Shown here: positions 23,801 through 36,560 of the stretch, one piece after another
How positions within the stretch are numbered: position 1 is the stretch's first letter
Layout: each line of letters begins with the position of its first letter
Assembly: GCA_013368315.1 (NCBI GenBank)
Contig: JAACJM010000057.1
Coordinates: forward strand, 310,001 to 374,000
Origin: Tetrapyrgos nigripes
Lineage: Eukaryota; Basidiomycota; Agaricomycetes; Agaricales; Campanellaceae
Length of the DNA: 64,000 nt
Reading direction: 5' to 3'
The notes under the pieces: generated by a model
Told to the model about the DNA's origin: nothing
Seen by the model: only the letters and a program-made list of their open reading frames with translations
The model's database searches: none
Position numbers and translations under genes: made by a program

Positions 23801-25339
23801 CAAGAACGCCAAGAGCATCTCAAAGTGAATGCTTCGCCTGTTTACCTTGCTCAGAAACTAAATCTCTCTACTTCAGGAAATTGACCAAACGGTTACAAGA
23901 CCTCATTCAAGATTCCTCAGCCCTCAAAGCGCAATTGGTACCTCAGATGGAGACCCTGACCAATTCCGTGCAAGAGCTTGTCAACTTTGGTATTTCGGTG
24001 TGTATCTCTTCGTTAATCACCTTTTGAGCTCCCGCTAAAATTTGTGACAGCTTGCCCAACAAATTATGCCTCACTTGAGCGATGCACGAGCTTCAAAAAC
24101 CCCATTCCAGCTGACGACGGTCCTGTCCTACGCCAAAGAACTCGCTTCAACAACAGTTGGTGTCAAATCGAAACCTGGAACATTGTGGTGGGAGGCTGTT
24201 GGTGAAACTATCACACAGCTCATCCAAGAAGGAGGGAAACTCTTACCTTCTACAATGGAAAAGGATAATGTCTTGAAGAGTGAGTTTAAGTGACGTTGTT
24301 GTTTTGCACGGAGAGCTGACGAAACGCTTCTAGTAACTGGCGTGTCTCCATGGGTCACTCGTGTCGATGAAGTTAAAGCGTCTCTCGCTGTCAATCTAGA
24401 AGCCGAGCGCAAGGTTGCACAACTCAACGACGAAATTCAAGGTCTCATTCGCAGTCTCAAGACTAAAGATCAGAACATTCAGGAATTGGGTGTTAAGGCT
24501 GAGCTTATGGAACGTAGAATGGAAGCAGCGAAGAAGCAGGGTGACACCATTGTCGATTTGGAGAATGAGCTGGTGAAAGCGAGGAAGCAAGAGAGGTCAT
24601 ACGAGGAAGCGTTGGAACAGTTGCAGGCGGATCTGGACGTGCTGGAACAAGAAAACACCAAGCTCAAGACATTGACCGCTGGACAAGAGAAACAGGGTAC
24701 GTATGCTCGTAACCTTGTCAAGGTTCAAGTGGTTGATTTCGATTTTTACAGTGGTAGGTCCTCAGCCACCAGAAGCAGAGCCAGCTGTTACAGAAGTCAA
24801 TCTGGAGAAATCACAGTTGGTAGAACAGGTTTGCCCTAGTCATTATCAGGGAAAGAATTTTATTGCTGACCGAACTTTTCTAGAACGAGGCTCTGCGTTG
24901 TACTATCAAGTTCCTGCGGACCGAAAACGCTTACCTCAAAGGGCACGACCTATTGCGAGAAATACAGTCACTGCCACTGCTCGCAGAACCAATACCTCCT
25001 CCACCTACGCCTCCTTTGGATCCTTCTGGCCTGTCAGACACAGATTCCGATACGGAATCAGAGTCGGACCGAGGACCCTCGACTCCACCCACTTTCCGTT
25101 CTCTTGTCGTCGAAAGCAAGATGCTTTATAAGGACGTCATACGATTCTCCTCTTCGCCCAAATTGGTGGACTTATCTGAACTTAATAAGAAGAGAGCTGA
25201 GGTCCCAGGAAAGAGGGTTTGGATACCGAGGAAGATGATGCCTGCTCAACAGGTGTTGGAGAGGAAGATGCAAGCTGAGAGATTGAGTAGGAGGGTGAAT
25301 GGGCTGATTGAGAGAGCGAATGCGATTGTGATATCGTAA
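20815..25339 (+). CDS. NIP100: Dynactin subunit p150Glued (NIP100) with CAP-Gly domain
   Basis: Largest dynactin subunit, the dynein cofactor that grips microtubules. The N-terminal CAP-Gly domain is complete: LGTIVEVATVGRGVIRFSG, PGKWIGVELFEAKGKNDGSV, YFTCKLKYGVFVRASQIK, with the GKNDG signature. A Ser/Pro/Arg-rich basic linker follows (about residues 80-250). Then a first coiled coil begins (LQELRAKIRVLEAKRADDAQ), the dynactin-type middle (DLDLDVFAASIGLAKTSVEG; LWWEAVGETITQLIQEGGKL), a second coiled coil, and a conserved tail (KMLYKDVIRFSSSPKLVDLS ... IERANAIVIS). The first exon holds the CAP-Gly and linker uninterrupted for 1.26 kb; later exons are short. In filamentous fungi this is the RO-3-type gene. 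Confidence 0.93.
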
Positions 25340-25670
25340 CGTTTTTTTTTTTTTTTTGCTTTTCTGTTTATGTCGACAGCATCTCTTCTGTCTTTTCCGT
25401 TCATTTTCGACTTTGTTTTATCTTTTATCGCATATATATGGCCCATTTCGCAAAGACAATTAGGATACCATGTACGTATACCATAATGCCCTGGTACTTG
25501 GAGAATTAGGATGACTTTGAAAAACAGGACCTGATCTGCTAGCACTCAGATAGACCTTGTGTCTGACTGAAAACCATCTAAGTCCCAATACATTCTATAC
25601 ATCTACTTGTGTACAACAATTTCTCATCGTGTCTTTAGAGTTGGGTTCTTTTTCGCGTTTCTTTTCAGAT

Positions 25671-26868
25671 TCAGCTCTTGCCGTCGTCGTTTTTGCGATC
25701 AGGAAGAACCGTCGTAGTCATCGTCGTGGTGGGTGTTCTCGGTGTCATTTCGACATCGTCGTTGCCGTCAGGAGCAGCAGCAGCATTTATCGAATTCGTG
25801 CGAGAAGGCGTGTTTGCTTCGGAGGATAGTCTAAGTCTTCTCCTACGAGCACGGGGGTTGAGGAATAGGGCCGCCATGATGATGACAGAGTCCATGACCT
25901 AATGTGCACATGCCGATGAGTAAGTACTATAGTTTAGAAAAGGAAAACCTAGAATACTTACTACTACGAGGCTGTAAGTTACACCAGCGATCACGTCGAA
26001 CTCGGGTTTGAAGGCCAAAGAAAGGTCCGAGAATAAGCCTGTGCCAACGGAGGCGGAGAGAAGCAATGATCCAGTCAGTCAGGAAATCAAAGCAACGTAA
26101 AGACCGAGTCAAAACGAACCTCCAAGAGCGTCAATAAGCAAAAAGCTAATCGAAATCCCAACGACTTCTTTGTGGTACCATACCTCATAGTATTGAGGCA
26201 ATAAAGCGAGAGCAATGATGACAGAGGCAAATATCCCAAAGAATTCTAAACCAGATTTTCCACTTGCTTTACCGGCTTCGAATGCAGGCCGAACAGCGAA
26301 AACCAGGGCTGCTTCGAATCCACCTATGAAAGCCATCATGCCCAAGCACGCCATTACGGAGAATAGCAGTGAGAAATTTCGACCGTAGTACAAACACTGG
26401 ATGAAAAATGTGTATTTTTTTGCGGGAAGGAGGTGAGTACACGAGGACGATGGGTACAGCAAGGTCATACGATCTTACCTGGGCCCAAGATATTGTTCCC
26501 AGAGCACTGAATGTTTGGGGTTGGACAATCAAAGGAATGTTGATGTCTTGCAAGACGGCATAGGCTCCCAAGAAGGCACCTGCAATGGCCCAAGACAGGC
26601 TAAAGCAGCGAGAGTAGAGTAGCTGGTTTAGACAAGAATACGCAAGATAAGTAGGAAGGGTTGAGGCTTGACATACATCATCCACTCGGACAAACCCGTT
26701 GTGTCTTTCGTTCTGTAGCTTTTCCAAATTTGAGGAATTATTTGGATGGACCAACATATGGTTCCTTTCGTGGGGAATAAGGAGTGAACGAGTTGAAAGG
26801 TACCAAGATCTATATTGAGACTCACCCATGGTTCCTAGGACATTTTCTGCAGCGGCGTTGACTGGCAT
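25671..26868 (-). CDS. PQ-loop repeat membrane protein
   Basis: Seven-helix membrane protein with a PQ-loop motif (SWEET/MtN3-like superfamily). The start at 26868 gives MPVNAAAENVLGTMGTICWS, then IQIIPQIWKSYRTKDTTGLS, which is the canonical PQ-loop (P-Q followed by S-x-x-G-LS). The second, weaker repeat is LLPQYYEVWYHKEVVGISIS. Other helices: GAFLGAYAVLQDINIPLIVQ, FSLLFSVMACLGMMAFIGGF, SLVVVMDSVIIMAALFL. The C-terminal tail is basic then Thr-rich (RTPTTTMTTTVLPDRKNDDG) and probably cytosolic. PQ-loop proteins of this kind move amino acids across vacuolar membranes or control transporters; the substrate is unknown. About six introns. Confidence 0.85.
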
Positions 26869-27265
26869 GCTGAAGATGAGTCAAACGTGGACGTGGACGC
26901 GATCTAATCAGAGAAGCAGAAGGAACCGGAATTTGCAAATGAGCTTTTATAAGTCCCCCGGAATCGGAATCCGGGTCAAAGTTGACTCGGTCGTTCAGGA
27001 TGTCATACATACGAGACTTGGCATGTACTCGTGGCCAAAGTAGCATGTTCTGCTAGTAACTTTACTCAGGGTTATAACTTATAAGAGTCGTCAAAGGTGC
27101 AAATGGCAGATATGCATCTGGAGAAGAGCTCAAGAAGAATTCCAACTTGGAGAAAAGTCATCCGTACTTTCGAGGCGTCCGAAAACGTCCTGGTGGATGG
27201 TGTTCCATAGCAAAATAGATAGAGCACAGATTGGTATATATCACAACACCTATAATGATACAGGT

Positions 27266-27730
27266 TTAGACACTGTTGACACTGTTGTAAACATTTCCGT
27301 AATAGAAAGCAGAAGATGCGGATGCGACTGTAAGAAGTGCAGGGACAGGACCCTTGAGGACACGTGGAAGTGAAGAAAGCAGAAGAAGGGCGGATGCACC
27401 TGTTGAGTAAAGGTGTAAGTAGTGCAGAAGGTAGATATATCCAATCATAACGCACCGAGAGCACCTTCAAGACCGTTAGGTCCTCCATTCCGAATCTCCA
27501 TAGCGCTCCATAGATATAATGCGCCGACACTGAGATGGGATAAGTAGACATCTCAGACAATGTGTAGAGGAACACTGACCCAAGTCCGGCAGCTAGCGAA
27601 GGAACACTGCGTCTTTTGAGAAACCCAATAGTACCTCCGATGGCACAGAGGCCTCCCATAGTATATGCGGGGTATGCAGACTGTTTATACTGTTAAAAGA
27701 GACTCCGAATGATGAAGACAGACATACCAT
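27266..27730 (-). CDS. TMEM14-family membrane protein
   Basis: Small four-helix protein of the TMEM14 family; in animals TMEM14C carries protoporphyrinogen IX into the mitochondrial matrix. Exon 2 reads YKQSAYPAYTMGGLCAIGGT then IGFLKRRSVPSLAAGLG, the core family motif. Exon 3 gives GALYLWSAMEIRNGGPNGLE; exon 4 gives SLPRVLKGPVPALLTVASAS and ends NVYNSVNSV. A start codon in frame is found by splicing an ATG at 27730-27728 directly to exon 2 over a 38-nt GTATGT...AACAG intron, so exon 1 codes for Met only. If that exon is not used, translation would start at the internal Met before GGLCAIGG. Its start is 134 bp from PRP40, divergent. Confidence 0.88.
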
Positions 27731-27864
27731 TGACAAGGCAGTAATGGAGAAAAAGAAAGATCGTGTGCCCCGCACTCGTTTCCCCCACACGGTCCGGCTC
27801 TTCATAGCCACCGCATCGCCTACCAATCCTAACACAGCCAAACAGCTTCCTCAAATTTACCGCC

Positions 27865-30859
27865 ATGAACGTCTGGGTAGGTATATCTTCAGTACAGGTC
27901 TGTCATTGTACTAATGACTTTGCATAGACGGAACATCGGAATCCAGAAGGAAGAACCTATTGGTTCAATACCGGGACTAGAGAAAGTGTTTGGGAAAAGC
28001 CAGACGGTACGCGCTTTCCACATGTATCGATTTTACAGCTGACCTGTTTCTCCAGAGCTCAAGACTCCTTTTGAAGTCAGTCATAGCTGCATTGTTTTTG
28101 TTTTGATCCTGATTTTTTGTAGCGTGCACTCAACCAAACAAAATGGAAAGAGTACTTTTCTGGAGGAAGGAAGTACTATTACAATGTTAGTCTTTTTCGG
28201 TCGCATGTTGCAAAGAGTACTGACCATCCATAGACCGAGACAAAGGAATCAAAATGGGACATGCCAGATGAACTTCTACTTGTTCTGGAGAAGGTAGAGA
28301 AGGAAGGTGCCACTGCGAAACCGACAACTACTCCGTAAGTAATCAGTGATATCACTTGTCGAAATTTTCGCTCACTACTCTCACAGCTCTGCGCCTCTTG
28401 CCCTTCCTGGGCCAGGATTCACTCCAGTAGGAGACTCGACGCCGACTTCTGCCGAGACACCCCAACCCAACGGCAATGCGCTAGCTGTCGGACCACATAC
28501 AGGCGCCTTACCACTCGCCTCCACGAGTATTTTGCCCGCTCGACCGAATTTACCCGATGATCCTGTCATACCACACAACGGATTTGTTACTGTGGAAGAA
28601 GGAGAGAGGGCCTTTGTTCATCTGCTCAAGAAAGCTGGGGTTGATGCGAATTGGACTTGGGACCAAACCATGCGAGCTATCATTACAGATCCTCTATATA
28701 AGGCACTAAACACCTTGGCAGAGAAGAAGAATGCATTTGAAAAGGTGAGTCCACACAACTCACGTCTGCTGTCGCCACTCATTCAGTCATCTCTTCTAGT
28801 ATACAAATGATTTACAAGTAAAAGAGCAGCAAGAGAAAGAAGCCAGACTTGCAAAATTGCGACCGGCGGTTCGAAACATGCTCAAAGGCAATCCGAATGT
28901 TTTCCATTATACGACCTTTGGAACTGCAGATAAGCTTTTCGCGCAGCATCCTATTTGGCAACAGGCCAAGATTGAATCTGAGCGCAGACTCATCTTTGAA
29001 GAATATGTTGCCGAGTTGAAGCAGCGCGAAATGGTGAGCCACTTTCCCTCCTACTAAAGCATTGGTTGTTCTGATTCGTCCATAGCAAGAAAGCAGAGCC
29101 ATCCGCTCAAGAAGTGTTACCAAAGTTGTGAATCTTTTCAAGCAGCTTGATGTTGATGTTCTTACACGCTGGCGAACAGCACATAAACTCATCCTCGAGT
29201 CCGATGAATGGATCTCTGATCCCGAACTGCGCAAATTGCCCACGTTGGATATACTTCTCGCATTTGAGGACTACAGTCGAGTGAGGGAAAGAGAGTACGA
29301 AGAACAGCTTCGTAGAGCCCAGGTCGAGAAAACTCGTAAAGAAAGAAAGGCTAGGGAGGCGTTCAGGGTGCGTCGTTTGTAACATCTTTCGCCAAGTACC
29401 CCATTTCATCGTATCTCCTTTCTGTCCAACAGGAGCTTCTCCACGAACTCGTCGAATCCGACGTAATCAAAACCCGTACGAAATGGAAAGAGGTCTATCC
29501 TCTTTTCAAGAACGACGAACGCTATCTAAACATGCTCGGAATCCCCGGTTCGAACCAGCTTGAATTGTTCTGGGATATTGTTGATGCGCTTGATCAGAAG
29601 CTGGAGGCGAAGATCACTGTTGTTACAGATGCTATTGACAAGGCGCATGCTGCTACTGTCAATGCCAATGCCAAGAAGGCTGCTGAGGGTACTGACGGTG
29701 CTGAAGGGAACGAGGAAAATGGGCAGCAGACCGGGTTCAAGGTCACCCCCGAGACGATTGAGGAAGAGTTCATGAATGTGGTCAGAGCTACAGATGATCC
29801 TGCGGTCAAGAAGTTTTCTGAAGAGGAAATGCATACCATTTTCGTTGATGTAAGTTGTGCGTTTTTCGATGGATGTTACTTGCTGATTTTCCATTTGTGT
29901 TACATACAGCTTCATAACAGGGCTTTGCAGAAACAAGCTGAAGAAAAACGTCGGGCCGAGAAGAAACAGCGTCATTTGCAGGATGATTTGCGTTACGCTT
30001 TGAGGAAGCTTCCTGAGCCTATCGACCTCAGCTTGAATTATGAAGCGGTATATGTTTCCACATGTGTGTTCAGAGTGAATTTCTAAACTTCCTTCTCAGG
30101 CCGTTCCACTGATGGAAAATCTGCCCGAATACAAAGCCATCGAAGATGAAGAGAGTCGACGTGCCGCGTTTGCCAAGTTTGTGAAGCGGCAAAAGGTGTG
30201 AAGGCCCTTCTGTCCGGTTTCACGCTGTACTGACTCGTGGCCATTAGGAACGACAAAGAGAAGCTGCCTCGGAGGATGGGTCTACGACCAGTCGCAGGCG
30301 TAAAGAGCCTAGCCGTGATCATCGTGACGATCGGGACAAGGACCGGGACCGGGACCGTGAACGTGAACGAGACCGCGACCGCGAGAAGGAGCGTGAAAGG
30401 GATAGGGACCGCGACTACTACCGCAGGAAAGACTATGACAAGGATAAGGATAGGTCTAGGCATCATTATCGACGGGATGATCATGATGACCGGAGGTCGT
30501 CGAGAGATTATGACAGGGATAGGGATTACAAGTCGTCGCGCCATGGACGGGATGACCGTCGAAGGGATAGAAGGGGGTATGGGGATTGGGATGAGCCACC
30601 TTCGTCTGGGAAAAGAGACCGAAGTGCGTCGTCGGCCCCTAAGGATGAACCACCGCCGAAGGATAAGAGAGAGGCGGAGGACAAGCTTGACGAACGTGCT
30701 GAAAAAGTTGGTTTGTTTTGCGACATGTTTTTCGAGCCACGCTGACCTTGTTGTTTACAGCGACCAAAGTATGACAAGGACGGTGACAGTGAAGCTGGAG
30801 ACAAGGAGGGAGCACCAGCCAGTGCTCGTGCTGACACGCCAGAGGAGGGAGAAATTTGA
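27865..30859 (+). CDS. PRP40: PRP40, U1 snRNP WW/FF-domain splicing factor
   Basis: Bridges 5' splice site and branch site in early spliceosomes. The start MNVWTEHRNPEGRTYWFNTG leads straight into WW domain 1 (both Trp present: WTEH... SVWEKPDEL). WW domain 2 is WKEYFSGGRKYYYNTETKES followed by KWDMPDEL. After a Pro-rich linker come FF domains: AFVHLLKKAGVDANWTWDQT, LRPAVRNMLKGNPNVFHYTT, and AFRELLHELVESDVIKTRTK, with a fourth, weaker one before the tail. From about 30290 the chain is an extreme charged Arg/Asp/Glu tail (repeated DRDRDRE- and DRDRDYYRR-like units), ending ARADTPEEGEI. Such a tail is absent from budding yeast Prp40. About ten introns. Convergent with bL21m, 72 bp apart. Confidence 0.93.
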
Positions 30860-30931
30860 GTAGTGCTAAATCGCATGAATTATTACTGTGTTCATACTCT
30901 ATACGTAGTTCAACTCAAAAGACGCGTCGTG

Positions 30932-31443
30932 TTATGAAGAAGTAGTCTGATTCTGAAGTGGAATCTCAATCTCTCCAATCCTCAGACGCGTATACGTCTG
31001 CTTATGCTTCTTCGTCTTTTGATAACCCTTTCTCCTCTTCTTTTTGAATATAAACTCCATCTTTCCCTTTGTATGTTCCACCACTGTAGCTTCCACTTTG
31101 ACTTTGGACGGAGGAATGACAGGATTGCCACGAAGAGTGTACTCTCGAGAACCCAACTCGTGAATTTCATCTAGAGCGATGACATCTCCGACCTTGACGT
31201 CGCGCAGACGAGGGATGGTGAGGAGGTCTCGGGGAGCGAGGAGATATCTAGTGCCAACGACGGAAGCGACGACGTAGCGAGAGGGTTGGGAACGGATTAG
31301 GTCGAGGGCGGAGGCGGTTGTATCTGGGACGGTGTGGATGGCACGGATAGCAGACCTACATAGCGGTTGTACTGGGTGGTGTAAGAAGAACGCGAAGAGG
31401 AAAAGAAGGTAGAGGACTTACGAGGTCTGAAGACGGATGCCAT
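30932..31443 (-). CDS. Mitochondrial ribosomal protein bL21m
   Basis: Large-subunit mitoribosome protein of the bL21 family. Exon 1 encodes MASVFRP. After a 60-70-nt intron the chain continues with a short presequence-like stretch and AIHTVPDTTASALDLIRSQP. The bL21 fold follows: RYLLAPRDLLTIPRLRDVKV, GDVIALDEIHELGSREYTLR, KVKVEATVVEHTKGKMEFIF and the signature KKRRKGYQKTKKHKQTYTRL, then RIGEIEIP. The frame is open upstream to about 31518, but 31443 is the first good ATG with a mitochondrial-type beginning; the upstream in-frame ATG at 31518 would add 25 residues. Family is certain, the exact start is not. Confidence 0.87.
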
Positions 31444-31863
31444 TGACCAAATTTTTTGCAAAGGACGGCTGGTCGCCGTCAGGATGACCTCTGTGAGCCA
31501 AACAAACAAACAACGCAAATTTCTTTTTCTGCTTATACTAGTAGTCTCTGGTCATTCTTTCCAAGTGATCGCTTCAAAGTCAAGCAGGAATGCTTTTTTA
31601 TTCAGATCAATTCGAGATCATCAACTGCGTCTGATTAGTACATACAGGCCTTTTCCTTCATACTATAAAGAACAGCACAAAGTTCCTCCATAATAGACCA
31701 ATACCTCAGTCACTGCGCAGTGCGACGTCGACTACTTCTCGTCACGGTGCGTGATCGACACCCTGTACTTCTCATGCATCCTAGCCTCTTCAAGTTATAT
31801 CTTTCAATACGGACTGGACACCGAAATCACTGGCAATACTTCAGAATCACGTTGGAGATGATT

Positions 31864-31904
31864 ACTAGTCTCGATAACCAGACTGATGATACACAATGTG
31901 CATG
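31864..31904 (+). repeat. Imperfect direct repeat, copy A
   Basis: A 41-bp unit with core AGTCTCG..AA..CAGACTGA that recurs at 31991-32031; 32 of 41 positions agree by hand alignment. It includes TGATGAT and ends GTGCATG. Confidence 0.7.
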
Positions 31905-31990
31905 TAGATGATCACTCTCCAGCGACCGAGTTCGCGATCATCATATATTTCACCTAACCGCTAGCCAGCTTGACGAGATATGCATATGCT

Positions 31991-32031
31991 ATTAGTCTCG
32001 TGAAACAGACTGACGATACACACTATACGTG
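31991..32031 (+). repeat. Imperfect direct repeat, copy B
   Basis: Second copy of the 41-bp unit at 31864, 127 bp downstream of it. Differences are scattered substitutions without gaps, as expected of an old duplication. Confidence 0.7.
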
Positions 32032-32973
32032 TGTATGTATATGCTATGGGTTCAAAACTCTCTAGCACGTTTGGATGTATGTTCGTTGCATTATTTATGA
32101 CGACCTTCAAGTTGTACGTGACATCTTATACTTATCTCCAATCGTTTCGTCGAGGGTCTGAGGACCGCCATCTGACAACACCACAGGCTACACGGAATGG
32201 CAGTAGTCAGCACGAATCCCATTTTCTACTGCTCTGCTTGACTCAGGTACAGGTTCTTGGTGCTCAGTACTACTACTCACGCTGCGGCTTTCCCGACGAC
32301 AACCTTTTCATAAAGGTCCCGGTGAGTCAAGCCTTGACCTTCAATGCCTCTCGTTCATCGCTTTCGTCGTCTGCAGGTGGCCACACTCTTATAGGTCATA
32401 TTCCCTTGATCCGGTTTTCAAAAATATCGACCTCCCAGGAAAGAACCGTCGGGAAGTCCTTGCATGCAATTTACTGCTCTGCTTGGGCGTATGAAGATTT
32501 CATCAACCGTTTTGGAAACTTTGACATGTTGGATTTTATACCTGTGTACGTGTATTGCAAATCTTTGTACTTTCTTTTACTAACCATACTCTAGAGCGGC
32601 ACATATTCACTCACTATTGTCTGTCGTGTGTCTTATACCCACTTATTCCCTTCATGCTTCGTTAAGCTCGTCACTGGTAGTTCGTTCTAGCTTCCATTTC
32701 CCCGTGGTAGTAGTAAGTCCTCGGCACTCATCTCAAGACTTGGCCCTTACTCAGACATCTCGCTGTAGTTATTTCTCGACGAGAATCTGGATATGTAAGC
32801 GCCTTTATAATCTCTTCAATCCGTCAAGAACTCAATTTGTGGACTCGATTTAGTAGTGTCAAAGAAGGGAAAACTGCTAATGATTCCAATTGTGAAAAAT
32901 CTTTTCTTTACTGGCAGTATTACTGAACTTGCTGATACCTGACACCTAGTTCAATTTTTCATTCTTGCAACTT

Positions 32974-32986
32974 GGTAAGTATCATC
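32974..32986 (+). repeat. Splice-donor-like repeat module, copy 1
   Basis: GGTAAGTATCATC, preceded about 60 bp upstream by CAGTATTA at 32915. The same pair recurs at 33295 and 33329. It may mark duplicated small exons. Confidence 0.4.
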
Positions 32987-33328
32987 TATATTTTCGACCG
33001 TTTGTTCACCAACGCTCTTGTAGGAACTTCGATTGTCCCCACAGTATTACGCATAAAAATTGACCGGTTCAGGTGTATGACCAAGTTTTCAAAATTTTCC
33101 TGCCAAGTATCTGCTTTCCGTCTCTCGCGTTGACATACTTTCCTTCTCCTTTTTACCCATTCTGGGATCTCGTCCTCGTTGAACTAAGCGTCATCATGGC
33201 CTGCGACTTGCTCATCAGTGGGACACTGTTACTTGTCTGTCAATCTGGCCTTACAAGCAGCGGCAGTGTGTCGCGGGAATGATTAACAGGTCCACAGTAT
33301 TATGCTCCCTCTGCTTCCCATGTGTCAG

Positions 33329-33341
33329 GGTACGTATCATC
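33329..33341 (+). repeat. Splice-donor-like repeat module, copy 2
   Basis: GGTACGTATCATC, preceded 34 bp upstream by CAGTATTA at 33295. One base differs from copy 1. A third CAGTATTA occurs at 33042 and a related CAGTACTA at 32265. Confidence 0.4.
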
Positions 33342-33467
33342 CTCCTCCTTCTCTCTACATAGCTGCCACTAATTAAATTTTTTTTCAGTCTATGTCATCA
33401 ATGTACTTGTCACGTCCGTGGATTCCTAGCTGAAACGTACTAAAATTCCTTTTATTCAACCTACCAG

Positions 33468-33816
33468 GTTGCCTTTCTCGACTCGAGGCCCTCCGAGTGG
33501 CCCATGATCATGATGATATTCTGCACTTGGATCCGCCACTGGGAGTTGCGAAACGAAACATCAAAGATGCGGTGACGGTTCATGTGGTGAGGGCTACGGT
33601 GAGTAACCGCTTCTCTGGCGAATGCTGAAGGCGTCGATTACTGAGACACAATCGTTGGGAGCGTCGAAGGTGAATGGATCTATCAAAGGGAATGGTGTGA
33701 GCGATGAAGACGTCCGTCTTTATGCTTCGTATCGTCATGTCTATAAAACATCGGTCAGTGGTCAGCGTTCACTATGTTTTTTCTTGGGTACCGAGCTAGA
33801 GTCTGCGCATGTCTAA
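33468..33816 (+). CDS. Possible terminal exons of an unrecognised gene
   Basis: A strong acceptor (TACTAAA branch-like element, pyrimidines, ACCTACCAG) ends at 33467. The exon then reads CLSRLEALRVAHDHDDILHL DPPLGVAKRNIKDAV in pieces, to a GTGAGT donor after VVRAT. A very short 32-nt intron would join ASITETQSLGASKVNGSIKG and DEDVRLYASYRHVYKT in frame, ending at 33816. Composition looks coding, but I recognise no family, upstream exons could not be fixed, and the short intron is doubtful. It may be a fragment of a small fungal-specific gene or a pseudogene. Confidence 0.3.
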
Positions 33817-34172
33817 AGGAGACTATTCAGGTTTGCTCTTCATTGCTCCTTCCTTTGCACTATCACACCAGCTTCAAGAGTTGTTGTTCATAGCTTCACT
33901 ACTTAGCTGTATAGTAGTAGATGTAAATATACATGCAACATTGTCAAAAATACGATGAGTAGGATTCATGGCAAGCCAGCCACGTAAATTGCCAGTCGTG
34001 TGGCGGGTATATCTTGTCGCGTCATTTGCCTGTACGTACTACGTTAGTACGTGGTCGGGGAGGATCGGGGCAAGAAATAATATTAGTCAGCATGTGTGGG
34101 AAACTTTGAGAGCGAATTTTGTTCAAGCGCATCGTTCGCTCCTTCGTCAGTCCCTTCATTTCTTCCTCCTTC

Positions 34173-36322
<2,150 letters not shown>

Positions 36323-36560
36323 AGACTTGTCGGCTGCAGTTTAGAGTATTCCTGGCTCTGAGGATGTGGTGCCTCGCAAAAATTAAATTTATTCCTTTTT
36401 CTCTGCATCTCACACACACTACATATGTAACTGGAAATGCTCTAATATTGCTCGACAGTAGCAATTCACATGCGCTTAATCTGTTCATAATGAGAATAAT
36501 AATAGATAGACGCACTTTTACATGAGTGATGTTTTTTAGGCGCTGTGAACATTTGCGCTT

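Larger units (their letters stand above)
31444..34172. other. Gene-poor stretch with repeats and exon-like fragments
   Basis: About 2.7 kb without a recognisable gene, unusual for this compact window. It is AT-richer, has no long frame on either strand (longest about 190 codons, 32031-32594), and holds direct repeats and several splice-site-like segments. The frame at 32250-32550 reads well in places (AQYYYSRCGFPDDNLFIKVP followed by a GTGAGT donor; then FINRFGNFDMLDFIPV before a GTACGT-like donor), so it may be a small spliced gene, a decayed gene, or a long non-coding RNA. I recognise no transposase or reverse transcriptase motif. Confidence 0.45.

Noticed and set aside
27593..27841. Minus-strand frame beginning MAVLGLVGDAVAMKSRTVWG upstream of TMEM14
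   Set aside because: It is not in frame with the TMEM14 core once the clear intron is removed; probably leader sequence of TMEM14 and promoter of PRP40.
31860..31930. Possible box C/D snoRNA (TGATGA and CTGA elements near the direct repeat)
   Set aside because: The boxes are not in the right order or spacing and there is no terminal stem.
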